A stretch of DNA of 64,000 nucleotides from Dioscorea cayenensis subsp. rotundata (Eukaryota; Streptophyta; Magnoliopsida; Dioscoreales; Dioscoreaceae): NCBI RefSeq assembly GCF_009730915.1, contig NC_052478.1, positions 15,483,808-15,547,807 on the forward strand, written 5' to 3'. Numbering within the stretch: the first letter of the stretch is position 1; every line of letters starts with the position of its first letter. A program made the translations under genes and the position numbers. This document shows, piece after piece, positions 1 to 12,579 of this stretch. Below the pieces are notes generated by a model, which worked only from the letters and a program-made list of their open reading frames with translations, did no database searches and had not been told where the DNA came from.

Positions 1-149
1 GGCCGACTGTGAGTCGTGGCTTTCTAGCAAGCTTTAGTCATGAGTTGTGGAACATATGGTGTACCAATTAGCTCAGTCTGTTAGACTACCAAGGTACGTA
101 CAATCTCTACTAAACAGGTTGACTATATGGGTAATCCAGAATATAAGCT

Positions 150-1240
150 ATGGCTTCCATACTTGGCCAATGTAAGGAAAGAACTATGAAAGAAGCAATT
201 AAAGAAATTTTTAGATATGTTCAAGGCTCTCCACATCAACATGCTTTTTTTGAAGCATTATCACAAATGCCATGTTATATGAAATTTTTTAAACAAAATT
301 GCTTACTAACAAAAGGAAGTTGGAAGAAGTGCACACGGTGACACTTAGTAAAGAATGCTCCACCATCCTAACAAACAAGCTACCCCAAGAAAGGGGATCC
401 AAGGAGTTTTATCATTCCTTGTATGATTGGTGGCTTGGTGGACCACAAAGCTTTAGCTGATCTTTGGAGCATCAACTTAATTCCCTACAAGATATTCTAA
501 AGGTTAGGGTTAAGAGAGCTGAAGGCTACCAAGATAACCCTTTAACAAGCTGATTAATCAATTCACAACCGAAGAAGAATCATTAAATATGTGCTTATGA
601 AGGTCAATAAATTTATCTTCCAAATTAACTTTGTTATCTTGGACCTCAATAACAAGGTCGAGGCCCCTCTAATCCTTGGAAGACCATTCCTAGCAATGAT
701 CCAAGCCCTCATTGATGTCAAAGATGGGAGGATGGTCTTAAGGGTTGGAGGGGAGGAAGTGGTGTTCAAATAATAGGGCGTCTTAAGACACCCTTTGGAC
801 TTTGATGATTCATGTTATTTTGTGGATAATATTGATGAGTTTGTTGATAAACATGTAGGACTCTATGCTAATGTTTTTATTATTTTGTGGATAATATTGA
901 TGTGCGTTGATGATCGTGTAAGATTCCATGCCTAAAGACACATTGAAGGAAGACATAGCACCATATGAGGGACCTCCTAAGGAAAGTAAGTGGTGAAAGA
1001 AGTGGGAGTCCTAGAGAAGGAACAGGAAGAAATTACCCTCACAGAAGGCACCACCAATACAAGCTTTAGTAGATAATTTTGGTGATTATGATTTAAGTTC
1101 ATGTTTGAGTATGGAGGTGATGGGAAGTGTTCCTACTGGCATGATGAAATATGGGCTTCGATTGTTTGGTCTCCCATGAGCACTAACCATATGTCAAGGT
1201 ATTGATATTAAACAAGCCCTACTTGGGAGGTAACCAAAGC
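150..1240 (+). pseudogene. Ty3/gypsy gag C-terminus and protease relic
   Basis: Decayed piece of an Athila/Tat-like gypsy polyprotein. Around 150-340 the translation has the gag-end motif EALSQMPCYMKFFKQ; 380-430 gives DPRSFIIPCMIGG, which starts the retropepsin; around 450 the protease active-site segment reads ALADLW-SINLIPY, where the family has DLGAS, so a codon is lost at the site. 591-773 is the protease end (ILGRPFLA). Beyond the stop a weak match to the family's acidic linker continues (DDSCYFVDNIDE), then 1213-1235 encodes the QALLGR motif normally found after integrase. Reverse transcriptase, RNase H and integrase are absent between these points. Sequence directly shows stops and frameshifts; family assignment is from known gypsy proteins. 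Its upstream part and LTR lie outside the window or are unrecognisable. Confidence 0.8.
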
Positions 1241-1639
1241 TTTCACCTTTTGTTTTATTTGATCTTAGTTTGTTTAGTATAGTGTCATGTTTTTGATGTT
1301 CTTTGCGTGTGGTAATTTTGAGACATTAAAATTTTTGTTTGTCTATGATTTTATGTTTCTTTGGATCTTAATTGCTATATGTTTACAATGTATTTGAAGT
1401 GATGTGTGAATATCAGTGTAAATAGGTCAAGATTCATCACCAAGATAACAACCGAGAAGTGCATAGGCTAAGCATGGTTGTATTTGGCTGTACAGATTTT
1501 AAGCAGAGGAGAAAGAGAGTAATGACTATCAAGTAAATCTTCTTGGACTGGAAGATAAACCCTATATTAGAAGGCTCGACACCATACACCCTATCTCCAG
1601 GCCTGTAATCTATCCTAAACTTCTATGTGTGCTCTAATA

Positions 1640-2565
1640 AGCAATGTTAAACTATGGCAATCATACACATCAAGTTTTGTAATCATAATTATGGGAAACA
1701 TGCACATCAAGTTTTTGCAATCACAACTATGGTAATCATATACATCAAGCTTTCGAACACAAAATTTAATATAGAAGAATCTAAGAAAACTCCTTAGCCA
1801 TTATAAAAGAGTAAATCAAATACACATAATCTCAAAGTTCAATAGCCCGGGGCACCAGAGAATGGTTTAGCCCTCATGTGATCACATGACCACAAAAAGA
1901 TAGAGAAAACAAATGAGTAAGAATTCATAGAACTCCATTTTGATTCTCTAATCTTCCCAATCATGCTCCGAGGACCTTCCTGTTGACTTAGCTCCGCTAC
2001 ATTAGTGCTCCAGAATCTCAACTCTTTTCCCTATCTAGATTGTGATGAAGATCATCTAGTAGTTGCAATAGAAAATCCAAACCAAAGTCCCCTTTAAAAC
2101 CCAACTTGAGGCTTAGAAAATGATTCTTGACACAAGCACGACCATGCTTAATTCTGTCGCACTTGACATTTTGGTCTAGAATTCTCATCAGCTCTGAAAT
2201 TCTCTAAGCAAACATTTGCACCGGTAGAAAGCAGGCCTATGCTTGGACCATGCTTCCATCTACAAGGTCGTGCTCTAGGCTTTGTGCCCGTACTTCCTTC
2301 CTTCTGATAATTTCTTTAATTCCTGAGATTTGCACAATGTAGAAGCATGCCCTGAACATGCCCGTGCTTCTCCTAAAGAGTTGTAGATGAATTCTTTTGA
2401 TGCTGAATTTGCTCCAATTCTTGTTCTATTGCCCTAAGACCTGTTAACCTTCACAAATACATACAAATACCCAAAATGGCATCGAAATATATGAAATAGA
2501 TGCTAAAGGACAAGCAAAACATATATAGGAGGTATGTAAAATATCGATATAAAATGCACTCATCA
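1640..2565 (-). mobile_element. Degenerate gypsy LTR fragment
   Basis: Minus-strand remnant of the same LTR family that bounds the element at 8195-15404. It shares the block with repeated catcaagttttg-type phrases, the later CATGCCCGTGCTT-like dyads and the terminal AAAATGCACTCATCA, which is the reverse complement of the LTR 5' end. The distal part (left of about 1640) has drifted too far to define its end. No internal coding region in the same orientation is attached. Confidence 0.55.
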
Positions 2566-3442
2566 GGCACTCACACGACGGTGTGAAATTTATTCAAAGA
2601 TTTTCCATATTCTTAACTTGCACACAGGCAACCTTACGACCATGTAATTGGTTATGTGGGTCCATTTAGGTAGATATACGACCAAACATATGGTGTGTGT
2701 CACTTTATAACACCCCGATAAGTACCTTGAAGTTATGTTTCCAAGGGACCTTTTGGCAAGGGTTAAACACCCACTAAGCGAGGATTTAAATAGAAAGTCA
2801 AGAGGGCTTGGGAAAGGAGTTCTCCATCATGATTCATCAATTTGACACTACATTCGCTCATTAAGGGAGTCAACTAGAATCATTTGAGGTGGCATATTTT
2901 AATTCTTTCAATGTGGTTTGGGGGAGTTTGGCTTAAGGGGGTGTTTTTTTTTCAATATTTTCATTCTTGTTTTATTCCTTGGATTTGATTATGTACTCCT
3001 GTTAAATGAAGAACTAAACTTTTTGGTATTTAGGCATGTTGAACCCTAGAACTTTTGTATTTTGATTTGATTATTGATTCTTTACTTGAGATTTAGTTCG
3101 AGATTCAATCTTGTGTTTCTCGTGTAATGCAACCTGTTTTAGTGAGAGCTCAATTGTATTTGATAAGTGTTATGCCATATATATATCTTAATGATTATCC
3201 TTTGCACTTAAGTGGTCTTCAAGAGTGGTTTTATGGATGATTGGGCACTTAGTTTGTTCCATATATACTTTCAGGGCAATATAAGCACAACTTGAGCCAA
3301 AGTACGAAATTGGGAGCAAAACGAGGCCGAAGACAATATTTGGAGAAATAAATAAACAAAGTACACACCTGTGTACTTGCCTTTATACCTTTCAAATATT
3401 GGCAAGTCGAGGATCTAGAGAAATACACAGACCGTGCATTTG
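2566..3442 (+). repeat. Unclassified LTR-like sequence
   Basis: No gene seen. Contains short dyads like CACACGACGGTGTG, a T-rich stretch at 2940-2990 and phrases typical of the LTR R-U5 regions elsewhere in the window, so it is probably an old LTR fragment. A 24-base phrase around 3358-3382 (core ACACACCTGTGTACTTGCC) recurs near 7196-7218, on the other side of the nested solo LTRs. Confidence 0.3.
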
Positions 3443-6400
3443 TGACACACCCTTTCATGTGTACAACAAGTGCATGGGTGTCAAAATAATAAAGTACCCA
3501 AAGGGTAGGTAGTCGAATCCACAGGGAATAGACTCTAGAAACAAATAATTATGCTAATTAGCCAAAGTGACAATCAAATGATGAATATGTTCAAGATGAT
3601 AACAAAAGAGAAGAAAATAAGCAAAGGGCAAGAAGAGAAGACAATCAATGATAAATTGGGGTACTCAGATAATGCTCCCACTAGGATTCTAGTTTCAAGT
3701 GCAAGACTAAGATTGTTCTTCCCTAATTGAGATTCAATGAGTGGTGGAAATCCAAAAGCACAAGATCCCAAATCTAAGGTCAACCATGACTAGTCCCTTA
3801 TGAGATCCCGATGGAGAGAAAATTCTCGACGCTTCATACCATGGATGACTGCTTAATGCTCTATGGATTCCAAGTGATAAACCCTATTCCCAAACCTAGA
3901 TCAAACCCTTTGGTCCAGGTGAAAGATCCCTAATCACAACTAAGTCCTGGCAGAGAAGAAACTTTTGATGCCTCACACTGTATGGAATTGCAAAGAACTC
4001 TTGGAATGTGTAGGTAGGATAAATCATATCGGAGAGGAAAGGAAACATTCCGCTATCTCTTGACTCACCCTCTCAAACCTCTTCAACCTTGGTAAATCTA
4101 ATCCTAATAGTGATGGTCACTCATCATAAGGATGATTAGAAAAGGTTCTCAATCCTAGTATCACTCTAAGGGAAAACTAAACATCAAGCTCACAAGATTG
4201 TAACTCAAATAAATACTCAATTAAAGGAAACACAATAAAAGTTAAAGAAACAATTACATCCTACGATTTACATGTCCAAGTAACTACTAGGGGTTTAGCT
4301 CTCTATGGAGCAATACAAAATCAAAGATGAAAGCAAATAAGTGTGCAAATAATCCATAAAGGTAACCCTCTTTTATTCTGTGATGATGGTCTCCAAGAGC
4401 CAGTCCTCCTCGAAAGACTCCTCCGCCAAGCCTAGGGTATACCTCGCTGAATCAATGTCATCGGCAACTCTCCCAATAGCCTTCCTTCAAAAGAAATTGA
4501 TGTTGAATGGTGTAGAAGCGCTCTGACACGTCTGAATATGCGTGTAAACCGCAAGTGCACGGGTGTCAAAGTAATAATTACCCCGGTGAGTGGGTAGTCA
4601 AATCCACAGGGAACGGAAGTATTAGTATTAACCAATTCTTAGTTATCTAGTCGAAATCAATGGATGTGATGAAATGAACTAATTGCAAGAGAATTAATAA
4701 GCAAGCAAACGAGCAAGAAAACAAGTAAAGGAGATCTCAATCAATAAAGATGAGGTACCCGAACAATGCTCCTCCTAGGATCTAACATGAAGCTCATGAT
4801 TCACTAAATGCTTCTAAACTGAGTCTAATGAGTCGAGGTAATCCAAGAATAACTGGCCCTTGCCTCCAAGCCACCGGTACTAGTCCCCTAAAAAGTCCTG
4901 GTGGAGAAATCGCTCAATCTCAACACCTCACACCCCATATGATCGCAATACGCTCTAGGGACACCTAAGAGTGAAACCGATTCCTAAAGATAGATCCAAC
5001 CCTAATTCCTGGCGAAGGATCTCTAACCCCCTACAAGGTCCCGGCGGAGAAATCTCTTAATCTCACGCCTCACACCAAATTTGATTGCATAGAGTTTAGA
5101 GAATACGGAGATAGGAAACACTCAATCGGAAGGGAAAGGGGACACTCCACTATCTCATGACTCACCCTCTCAACCCTCTTTAACCTTGAAGTTCTAACTC
5201 TAATGGAGACCTCTCTCACATCAAAGTAACAAATCATGCGAATCCAATCAACCACAAGGATTAATTAAACAAGCAAGTAATGGGAATACAAGATTAAAAC
5301 TCAAATCAACTCGGATTTAATAGAAACAGAAAGCAAACCATTACAGAAACATAGATCCTAGGGTTCACATGCCCAAATACCTACTAAGGTTTAGCCCTCC
5401 ATGGAGCAAGTTACAAAACAATGATTATTACAATGAAAAGCAATGAAAACCATGAAATAAAACCCCCTTAAATTCGTGATGATGGCCTTGATGGGTCACC
5501 CAACGTCTTGAAGAATCCTTCTCCAAAACTAGGTCGCCGAAGGCTCCCTCTATGCTATGACGGAGAGAAGATCGATCAAAGTTGGTAATGGACGCCCCCC
5601 AATATCGCCAAAGACCTCCTCCAAAACCCTAGCCGCCTTGCCTGTCACGTGCCCTCACACGCCCGTGTGGATTTTCCACGCGGCCGCGTGGGCTGCAGGA
5701 ATTTTGCTACAATGAAATTGCTACAGTGAAATTGCTACAGTCTATTGCTGCATTACTTTTCACAAAACGCGATCCAAACACTCTTCTCTTGAGGCCACAT
5801 GTCCGGGCACACGTCCATGTGGTAGGCTATAAAACTTTTCTTCATCGACGTATCTTTGAGAGGTCTTGCAATCTTCACAAAGAGAAGGAACATGAAGATG
5901 TGGCTGCCATTGTGCCCTTCCAACTAGTGAATTGACTTGAATCTTCTTGGAAGTTGGCACACATCTCCATGTTTATGAACTCCTCTCGTGTCTTGGTCCT
6001 TGAATTGAACAAGAACTCCCAACATTGTGTCTTTATAGCCTATCTTTGCTTCCTTTTTACTCTTCAAGGTATTCACAACCTATATGCGTAAAAGAACACC
6101 AAATACACAATATGAGACATAAACCATAGTAAAAATGATTCTCAATGCATGTAAAACATATATAAAAATATGTCTCTCAAGCACTTATCACGCTCCAAAA
6201 CCTTGAGAAAAGCTCTTCCAAATCCTAGCCATGCTCTCTCTCACAGATAGGAAAGATCCCCAAATAACTCTTTAAAGCGGCTATTTAAATCCTTAAATCA
6301 GGAATCCACATGAGCATGTGGAAAATCCATAAGCAAATAACTCTTTAAAGCAGCTATTTAAACCCTTAAATTGGGAATCCAGATAAGCAAGTGGAAAATC

Positions 6401-6919
6401 CATAAGCCCATGTGGAAATTCTAAACAGCAGCATGGAATTTTCACACCCCCATGTGGATTTTCAGCTTCACTAAAAACTACTCAAATAAACTCCAAGTTT
6501 CATTATGTTTTCTTCTGATGTTACCTAGACAGACACACATCTTTGTGGTAAGTTATAAGGCATTTCTTGATACATAAAACCCATGTGGAGAGCTTTTGAA
6601 ATCTTTGAACAACCCAGAAAATGAGCATGTGACTACCTTTGTGCCCTTCTACATCACCCATTTACTTGAACTCTTTACAAGTTGGCACACATCCTCAAGT
6701 ATAAAATCATGGCTTGTATCTTGCTCGTTATATTGCACAAAAGAACTTCAAAAGGAACCTCCATAACCTATTTTTGCATTCTTTCTCCGTAACAAGCTTT
6801 TACAGCCCTAAATGCACAAAATAATACAAAAACACAATAATGAGCCATAAAACTTGATGAAAACAATGCTCCATGTAAGTATAACATACTAATTAATATG
6901 CATACACAAGCAGTTATCA
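3443..6919 (-). mobile_element. Solo gypsy LTR, interrupted by another LTR
   Basis: Minus-strand LTR in two parts, 3443-4523 and 6196-6919. It begins TGACACACCC (complement of an LTR 3' end ...TGTCA) and ends AGCAGTTATCA (complement of TGATAACTGC). It carries the family signature near the 3' end (complement of the 'GTGCACTTG...' block and 'gtcgaatccacaggga'). Flanks are ATTTG (3438-3442) and ATATG (6920-6924), a 4/5 match consistent with an aged 5-bp target-site duplication. No primer site or coding region follows, so it is a solo LTR. Confidence 0.75.
4524..6190 (-). mobile_element. Nested solo gypsy LTR, TSD CGCTC
   Basis: Complete 1,667-bp LTR inserted in the LTR at 3443-6919. It starts TGACACGTCTG and ends GCACTTATCA, so the inverted terminal TG...CA is intact, and it is flanked by a perfect 5-bp duplication CGCTC (4519-4523 and 6191-6195). 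Internally it contains the array of CACGCCCGTGTGG-like dyads (5640-5690) and the R-U5 block seen in the other copies. No gag/pol is present: a recombination-derived solo LTR. Confidence 0.9.
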
Positions 6920-8194
6920 ATATGGCTGTGTACGTGATCGTGCACTCCGTAGACCAAACTCATCCTTAGAACACGGTCGTGTATATGAATTGTGTACATC
7001 CAATAATCCAAAGAGCGTGCTCCAGAAGAGTGCATGAGCTGAAATGAGACACGCTCTTGTGCATCTCAATAACTGAGAAGCAAACCATCCAGAGATAAAC
7101 ACTGACAGACGAAGAGATGCATGGCCTTGTACACTTAGCCGTATAACCTAGGAATTATAGCTTTGAGTTCATCTAGAGATCTACACAAGCAAAGTACACA
7201 CCTGTGTACTTGCCCATATACATACTTAATTCCTAAGTGTATAAAAAGAAAATTGAAAAGGTATTTGGGGAGCTAAATTTTGGAAAAGTGACTTTTGGAC
7301 GACGGCTAAGGTTTGGAGGCGAGTTTAAGGAAGAAGATGGAGTTTGAAGGAGTTTCCCTAGTGATGATCCAAGATGAAGATATCGGCTCACATCTATTCC
7401 TACTTTGATGACATTGAGAGGGGATTCTTCTTCTATAAATAGTGTTCTTGTGCTTTATTTCCTTTTTTTTTTTAGATGAACATAAACCCCATGGAGGAGT
7501 AACTTCCTTTGGTGTTCAAATTTGATGTACCTTAGGATAATTACACTTTTATATTGCTTTTAATTTAGATTTCCTTCTGATTGTTGGGTTCATCTATGTC
7601 TTTATTTGGTTAATTTAGCTTAATGAGAATGGTTATTTCATTATGATTGCGTTATTGATATCGAGAGTTTCATCGTGTAAGATAACCCATATATGAAGAG
7701 AATCAAGAGTGTGCACTAGAGATAGGCCAGTTGTGATTCTTTTGATTAGAGTCATATAGTGAGAACTTTGATTTCTATTAGGGATTTCCTAGATCTTTTT
7801 GCAATCATGTGAAAGTGGGATTATAAGAGATTCAATTCTACCATAGCATAGGATTAGTTATTGAGGTGACTCGAGAAAGCACTCGATATATTTTTGAAAG
7901 CCCTAGGTCCAACAATACTAGCTTCCAATCTATATTAATTGCAATTACCTTAATTCTTAATTCCTAAGTGAAATCTTATGTGGATATCTGTTTCTCCTAT
8001 TGGTTATTTGCCTCTTAAACTCTTGACCTTAGTTTTTTTTTTCTTGAATTTTAGTTAATTTTTCTCTCAAAGATAATTTTCTTGTGAGCTAGATAATGAG
8101 GATAGAGCTAGTGCTAGTAATATTTAGTTATTATAGGTTCAACACCCATTCTCACACATACTATTACTTGATGACCCATACATTTGTGTAGTAG
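6920..8194 (+). repeat. Old LTR-like sequence, target of later insertions
   Basis: No protein-coding gene recognised. A TATA-like CTATAAATAG at about 7432-7441 and a downstream leader containing the phrase for 'ccccatggagg' resemble LTR promoter/R regions; the segment ends at the AGTAG that was duplicated when the gypsy element at 8195 inserted, and continues past that element at 15405. Probably a degraded LTR of another family. Confidence 0.4.
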
Positions 8195-9572
8195 TGATAT
8201 GCCCCTTGAGTAACCGCAAGTGCATAGGTCGTACAAATAGTAAATTGTACCTAATGGGGTTCTGTAGTCGAATCCACAGGGAATGGTAAAAGCTCTCAAT
8301 ACTCGTTTGTTTCCTAATATCTAGCCCATTCAAAAGATTGGAATTGCACTAATTAAAACCACTGAAGAAGAAGAAAATAAGAAAGAAGAAAAAGACAGGA
8401 TTTTGGTTACGGAGATAGAAACGGGAAGTACAGTGTCTTGGACTAATCCCCTTAACAAATGTATTGATTATGCTATTGATTGCATAGACATCTCCTTGGA
8501 CCGTGGTGACCACCTACGGAGGGTTTGATAGCGTAGATCCTCACTCAAGGCTCGGAGCGGACTCAACCCCTTCCCTAATGTGTGCCCTAGATATATGAAC
8601 AAAGCTTATCCTTTAGATAACAAGAAATCAATCTAGGGTTAACATACACTCTTGACTGCAATTGCAACTATGGGGGACATGCATAGCACATCAATGCTCT
8701 CACAGATAGTGGCAATCCCCACGTCGAGTTTTGCAACATACAAATATCAATAGCAATCAACACAAGAAGATAATCCAAATAAACAAAAGGGAGTTTACAA
8801 GGAAACTCAATAATTAAATAACACAAGTCAATACATCATAGTATCAAGGTTCATAATCTGGGACACCGAAAGATGGTTAACCCCTCATAGTTCTATAATT
8901 AATCATAGAAAAGCAATAAGAGAAATGAAGATTATACAATAGACTCCCTTCTTGCTTCATAATCTCATTGAAGAATTCTTGAAGATGATCATCGCTGACA
9001 ATCCTCATATCGTATGCTTATCTCCACTCCAAATCTAGCCCTGAATGATGTCGACGGATGCCCTAACCTGTGCCTCTAGAAAGAAAAAAAGAAGATCCTT
9101 CTAAAATCTAATTTTAAGGCATAAATACCCCTTTCTCAATGCAAGCACGACCATGCTCATGGCCTTGTTGATGATCGTGCTGGGCTCCAGATGCTGGGAA
9201 GTGATCTTCAACATGAAACCAATAAAACGAATGGCTTCAACATGCCCGTGCTTACTACATGTGCTTGCTAGCATGTTGGTGCAAGGAGCCCTATGACCAT
9301 GCTTATATTTACAAGAGATTTCTAGTAAAACACACGGTCGTAAGCATACTTGTGCTTACTGACTATGCTCCCTCATCACGCCGCTGTTAAGAGAGGCAAA
9401 ACCATGCTTTTAAGCCTTGTGCTGACTCTAGTAAAATGCTTGGGGCTCAGCAAGCCGTGCTTCCAAGCCTGGGTGTGTTTCGGACCATGCTTGTTCTAAA
9501 ACTTGCATTCCAAAACCCAATTATCAGCAACAATTAGCAAACATACCTCAAGTAGCATCGATTTATACAAAA
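8195..9572 (-). repeat. 3' LTR of gag-protease gypsy element
   Basis: Matches 12580-15404 (without the nested insertion) throughout, for example the 'ggtaaaagttctcaatactc' block (8285/12670), the 'cttgactgcaattgcaacta' block (8650/14405) and the region ending 'agtagcatcgatttatacaaaa' at 9572/15336. Relative to the other LTR it lacks the last approximately 70 bp (LTR 5' terminus), so the junction to internal DNA is a deletion. Confidence 0.85.
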
Positions 9573-10064
9573 TCAATCTGTAATAATTAGCAAACAATTA
9601 ACACTCAAGAGATCCCAAAATGACCTGAACTGACAAATAACTATGTCCCACAGTAGTAAACAACAAACAAAAATAAAAAAAAAACCAAAATGCAACCAAG
9701 ATAAGAAAAACACACAAAAACACTTCGGTTGCCTCCCAAGAAGCACTTGTTTAACGTCACTAGCTTGGCATACCTTGTAGCAATTGTGTGTGTGTGGGGG
9801 GGGGGGTGTTATAAAATCGAATTCCCTCAACATTCCCTATGCCTTGAGCAATTGAATAGGTGGTTAATGTTTCAATCAAGCAAATTTTCCCCTCCCTTAA
9901 AACCAAAGGATATATGCAATCCCTAGGGGAGGTCGGTGGACTAATGCTCTTCTTATTAGTGGTGAATTGCTTCCACCACTTCTTAGTCTTAAAAATCCTA
10001 TGGGTAACCAACTTCAATTCCATCTCATGCTCTTTAATGTTACATTATGGGTGAAGCTCCTCTA
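9573..10064 (-). other. Gypsy spacer between protease and 3' LTR
   Basis: Non-coding internal tail of the element. Its one recognisable piece is the reverse-strand QVLLGRQP motif near 9735-9760. On the plus strand 9787-9808 is a (GT)n run followed by ten G residues. A translated match to reverse transcriptase or integrase is absent. Confidence 0.6.
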
Positions 10065-10698
10065 CTAATTCATCAGGTGGTCTTCATAATCCAATAAATC
10101 AGACAAGTCATCCTTCACCCATGTGTTTAGCACAAAGTCCGAAACACAATCATCAATAATATCCAAAGCATAACACATGTCATCAACATCCATATAGTGC
10201 CACATAGCATCTCTCAACTTGAACACTACTTCTTCATCACCCACTCGTAACTCCATAACACCATATTTGACATCAATGGCTTGTGAAGTGGCCAAAAATA
10301 GATGCCCAAGTGTCAAAGGAACCTCAACCTTGTCATCCAAATCTAGAATAACAAAATCGACCAGGAAGATGAATCGGTCCACCTTGACTAGAACATCTTC
10401 AATAATGGCCATTGGTTGACGAATTGACTGATTGACAAGTTGTCAAGTCATCTTTGTTGGCTTAAGCTCACTAAGCCCCAACTTTTGAAAAATTTTATAG
10501 GGCATTAAATTGATACTTGCCCCAAGATTGGCAAGTGCTTTTTCATCAAGCATCCCCCCAATAGTACATGGGATGATGAAACCTCCTGGGTCTTTCTTCT
10601 TTTTGGGGATTTTGTTGGAGATGTTAGCAGATCATTCTTCACTCAATGTAATAGTAGCTACCTCTCCTAGATTCCTCTTGTTAGTCGACAATTGCTAG
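10065..10698 (-). pseudogene. Gypsy retropepsin relic with mutated active site
   Basis: Aspartic protease domain of the gypsy polyprotein. On the minus strand 10698 to 10440 reads DPGGFIIPCTIGGMLDEKAL, ANLGASINLMPYKIFQKLG; the catalytic motif of the family is DLGAS, so the active-site aspartate is Asn here (codon at about 10532-10534). After a break, 10412-10230 gives the C-terminal protease part (VDFVILDLDDKVEVP, LGHLFLATSQ) and 10230-10065 the acidic linker. Frameshift/stop lies between the two halves around 10415-10440. The D-to-N change alone should abolish proteolysis. The downstream neighbour is the spacer, not reverse transcriptase. Confidence 0.85.
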
Positions 10699-10798
10699 AG
10701 AAACTTGGCATAGTGGGGCATTTGAGCAATGGCCTCAACAAATGGAACATTAATGTGCAAGGTCTTGAACATTTCAAGAAATTTCTGAAACTGCTCAT

Positions 10799-12419
10799 CC
10801 TATTGATCTTTCTTCACCTTAGCTGGATAAGGTAGCTTAGGTTGAAAGCTAGGAATCTTGGTCTCATCCTTGATTTGTTCACTCTCACTTTGCTCACCAT
10901 TACCACCAATGGATGTGTCCTTCATAATCACCACTTCAGGTTCAGGAGATGCTTTCTCATACACTTGAGTAAGGATAGATGTCAATTCCCTTCCACTCCT
11001 CAAAGTGAATACCTATAGGAACTCACGGGGGTTGACATCTGTATTGCGTGGGAGTGAACCCGAAGGACGTTCATCAAGAGTCTTAGCAATTTATGCCACT
11101 TGGTGTTCCAAATTCTGCAAGGATGCTTGTTGGTTTCTTAGCAATTCTTCATGTCCCATGAGACAAAAATCATTTGCCTGGATATATCTTGCTAACAAGG
11201 TTTTAAGCATTGGCCCCTTTCCTTCTTGATATGGTGGTCAATGAGGTGTAGGTTGAGGTTGCAATGGTTTGAACTACCCTTGTGATCCTTGCCCCTCTTG
11301 GCTGCAAGTGAAATTTAGGCGGTTTCTCCCCACTAGATTGTAGGTATTACTGTAGGGGTTGTTTTGGAACCTATTGTTCTAACCCAGATAATCTACTTAT
11401 TTTATGCTAGAAAGCCCCTCATGAGATGGAACAGTCGACCCTGCTTGGCCATAATTTGTTTTATGCTAGAGAGACCCACATAATCTACTTGTTTTGGAAC
11501 CTATTGTTGTGACCCACATTTCACAACTCATAATTGGTGCTTGTTGTCAAACTTGCATTGCATCTAATCTCTTTACAATAGCTTCCACCTTTGCAGCTGG
11601 TACAGTCAGTGGATCAACCACAAATTCCAATAGACTTCACTAGCTTGTTTCTTTCTAAGCTCCATTGATAGCGATTCGAAGTCATATCATCAATAAGAGT
11701 ATAAGCTTTTGTTGGTTGTTTACTATAAAGAGAACCCCTGTCAGATGCATCCAACATTTGCTTGGTAGCCAAGTTCAAACCACTGTAGAAAATCCGAATT
11801 TGCATCCATTCCATAATCCCATGTCGAGGACACTTCCTCAAAAATTCATTGTACCTTTCCCATGCCTCGTATAGAGTTTAAGACTCCATCTGTCAAAAAT
11901 AAGATAAGTTATTTCTGTGCTTCATAATCTTTGCCAAATGAAAAAGTATCGGGCAAGAAACTTCTCGAATAACTATACCAAAGTATTGATCGACCCCTGT
12001 GGCAAGGAACTTAGCCATTGCTTGGCTTTTCCTTGCACTTAAAATGGAAAGAGTCGAAGGCGCTCTGCATCCTCAAACACATTGCTTGCCTTAAAATGTT
12101 CATATGTGTCCTCATCCTGAAATCCGTTAAACTGGCACATATATTGCATAATTTCTATGAAATTTGGTTTCAACTCAAAGTTATTTCCCACTACAGGAGG
12201 GCGAACAATGAAGGACCCGGCTCTCTCCAAATTTGGCCTAGCATAATGTGAAATACTTCTTTGTTGATTCTCGGTAATAGGTTCGTTCTGAACCATATCA
12301 ACACTAATTTCTACTAAACCTATTTCTCTAAGATTTACTTGTCTTAATCTTTCATGCAATGCTCTCTCTAACTTTGGATCTGAATTCGCAAGTGGTGAAG
12401 AGGAACTTCCTTTAGTCAT
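10799..12419 (-). pseudogene. Gypsy gag relic
   Basis: Gag of the gypsy element, start at 12417-12419 (MTKGSSSSPLANSDP). 12419-12039 keeps the N-terminal region ending DAERLRLFPF; after a frameshift near 12030-12050 the next frame continues SLKGKAKQWLSSLPQGS. 11841-11614 is the capsid-like block (EAWERYNEFLRKCPRHG just upstream, then NLATKQMLDASD and AYTLIDDMTSNRYQW). 11230-10800 is the proline-rich end with LRSGREL and the motif FQPKLPYPAKVKKDQ. At least three frameshifts or stops are visible. A longer open frame extends upstream to 12554, but that hydrophobic extension is leader, not gag. Confidence 0.85.
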
Positions 12420-12554
12420 GCAAGAACACATGTAGACAAATTTAGTAAAACACATATCAAAAATGAAAAAATAAAATAAAATAATGCAAGATAAACTGAA
12501 ATAAAGAAAAATGACTAAATTACTAGAAAGAAAAACTTTCTCAAGGGTTACCAA

Positions 12555-12573
12555 TTCCTCAACAACGGTGCCA
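12555..12573 (-). other. Primer-binding site, tRNA-Asp type
   Basis: On the minus strand the sequence just inside the LTR reads TGGCACCGTTGTTGAGGAA, resembling the plant gypsy primer site complementary to tRNA-Asp (TGGCGCCGTTGCCGGGGA) with a few mismatches. It follows the LTR end ...GAATCA by six bases. Confidence 0.8.
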
Positions 12574-12579
12574 AAAACT

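Noticed and set aside
60..105. tRNA-like phrase TTAGCTCAGTCTGTTAGAC
   Set aside because: Resembles a tRNA D-arm, but no acceptor stem, anticodon arm or T-arm follows at tRNA spacing.
12420..12554. N-terminal hydrophobic extension of gag (signal or membrane segment)
   Set aside because: It is leader sequence between primer site and the gag start, open by chance; gag homology begins at MTKGSSSS.
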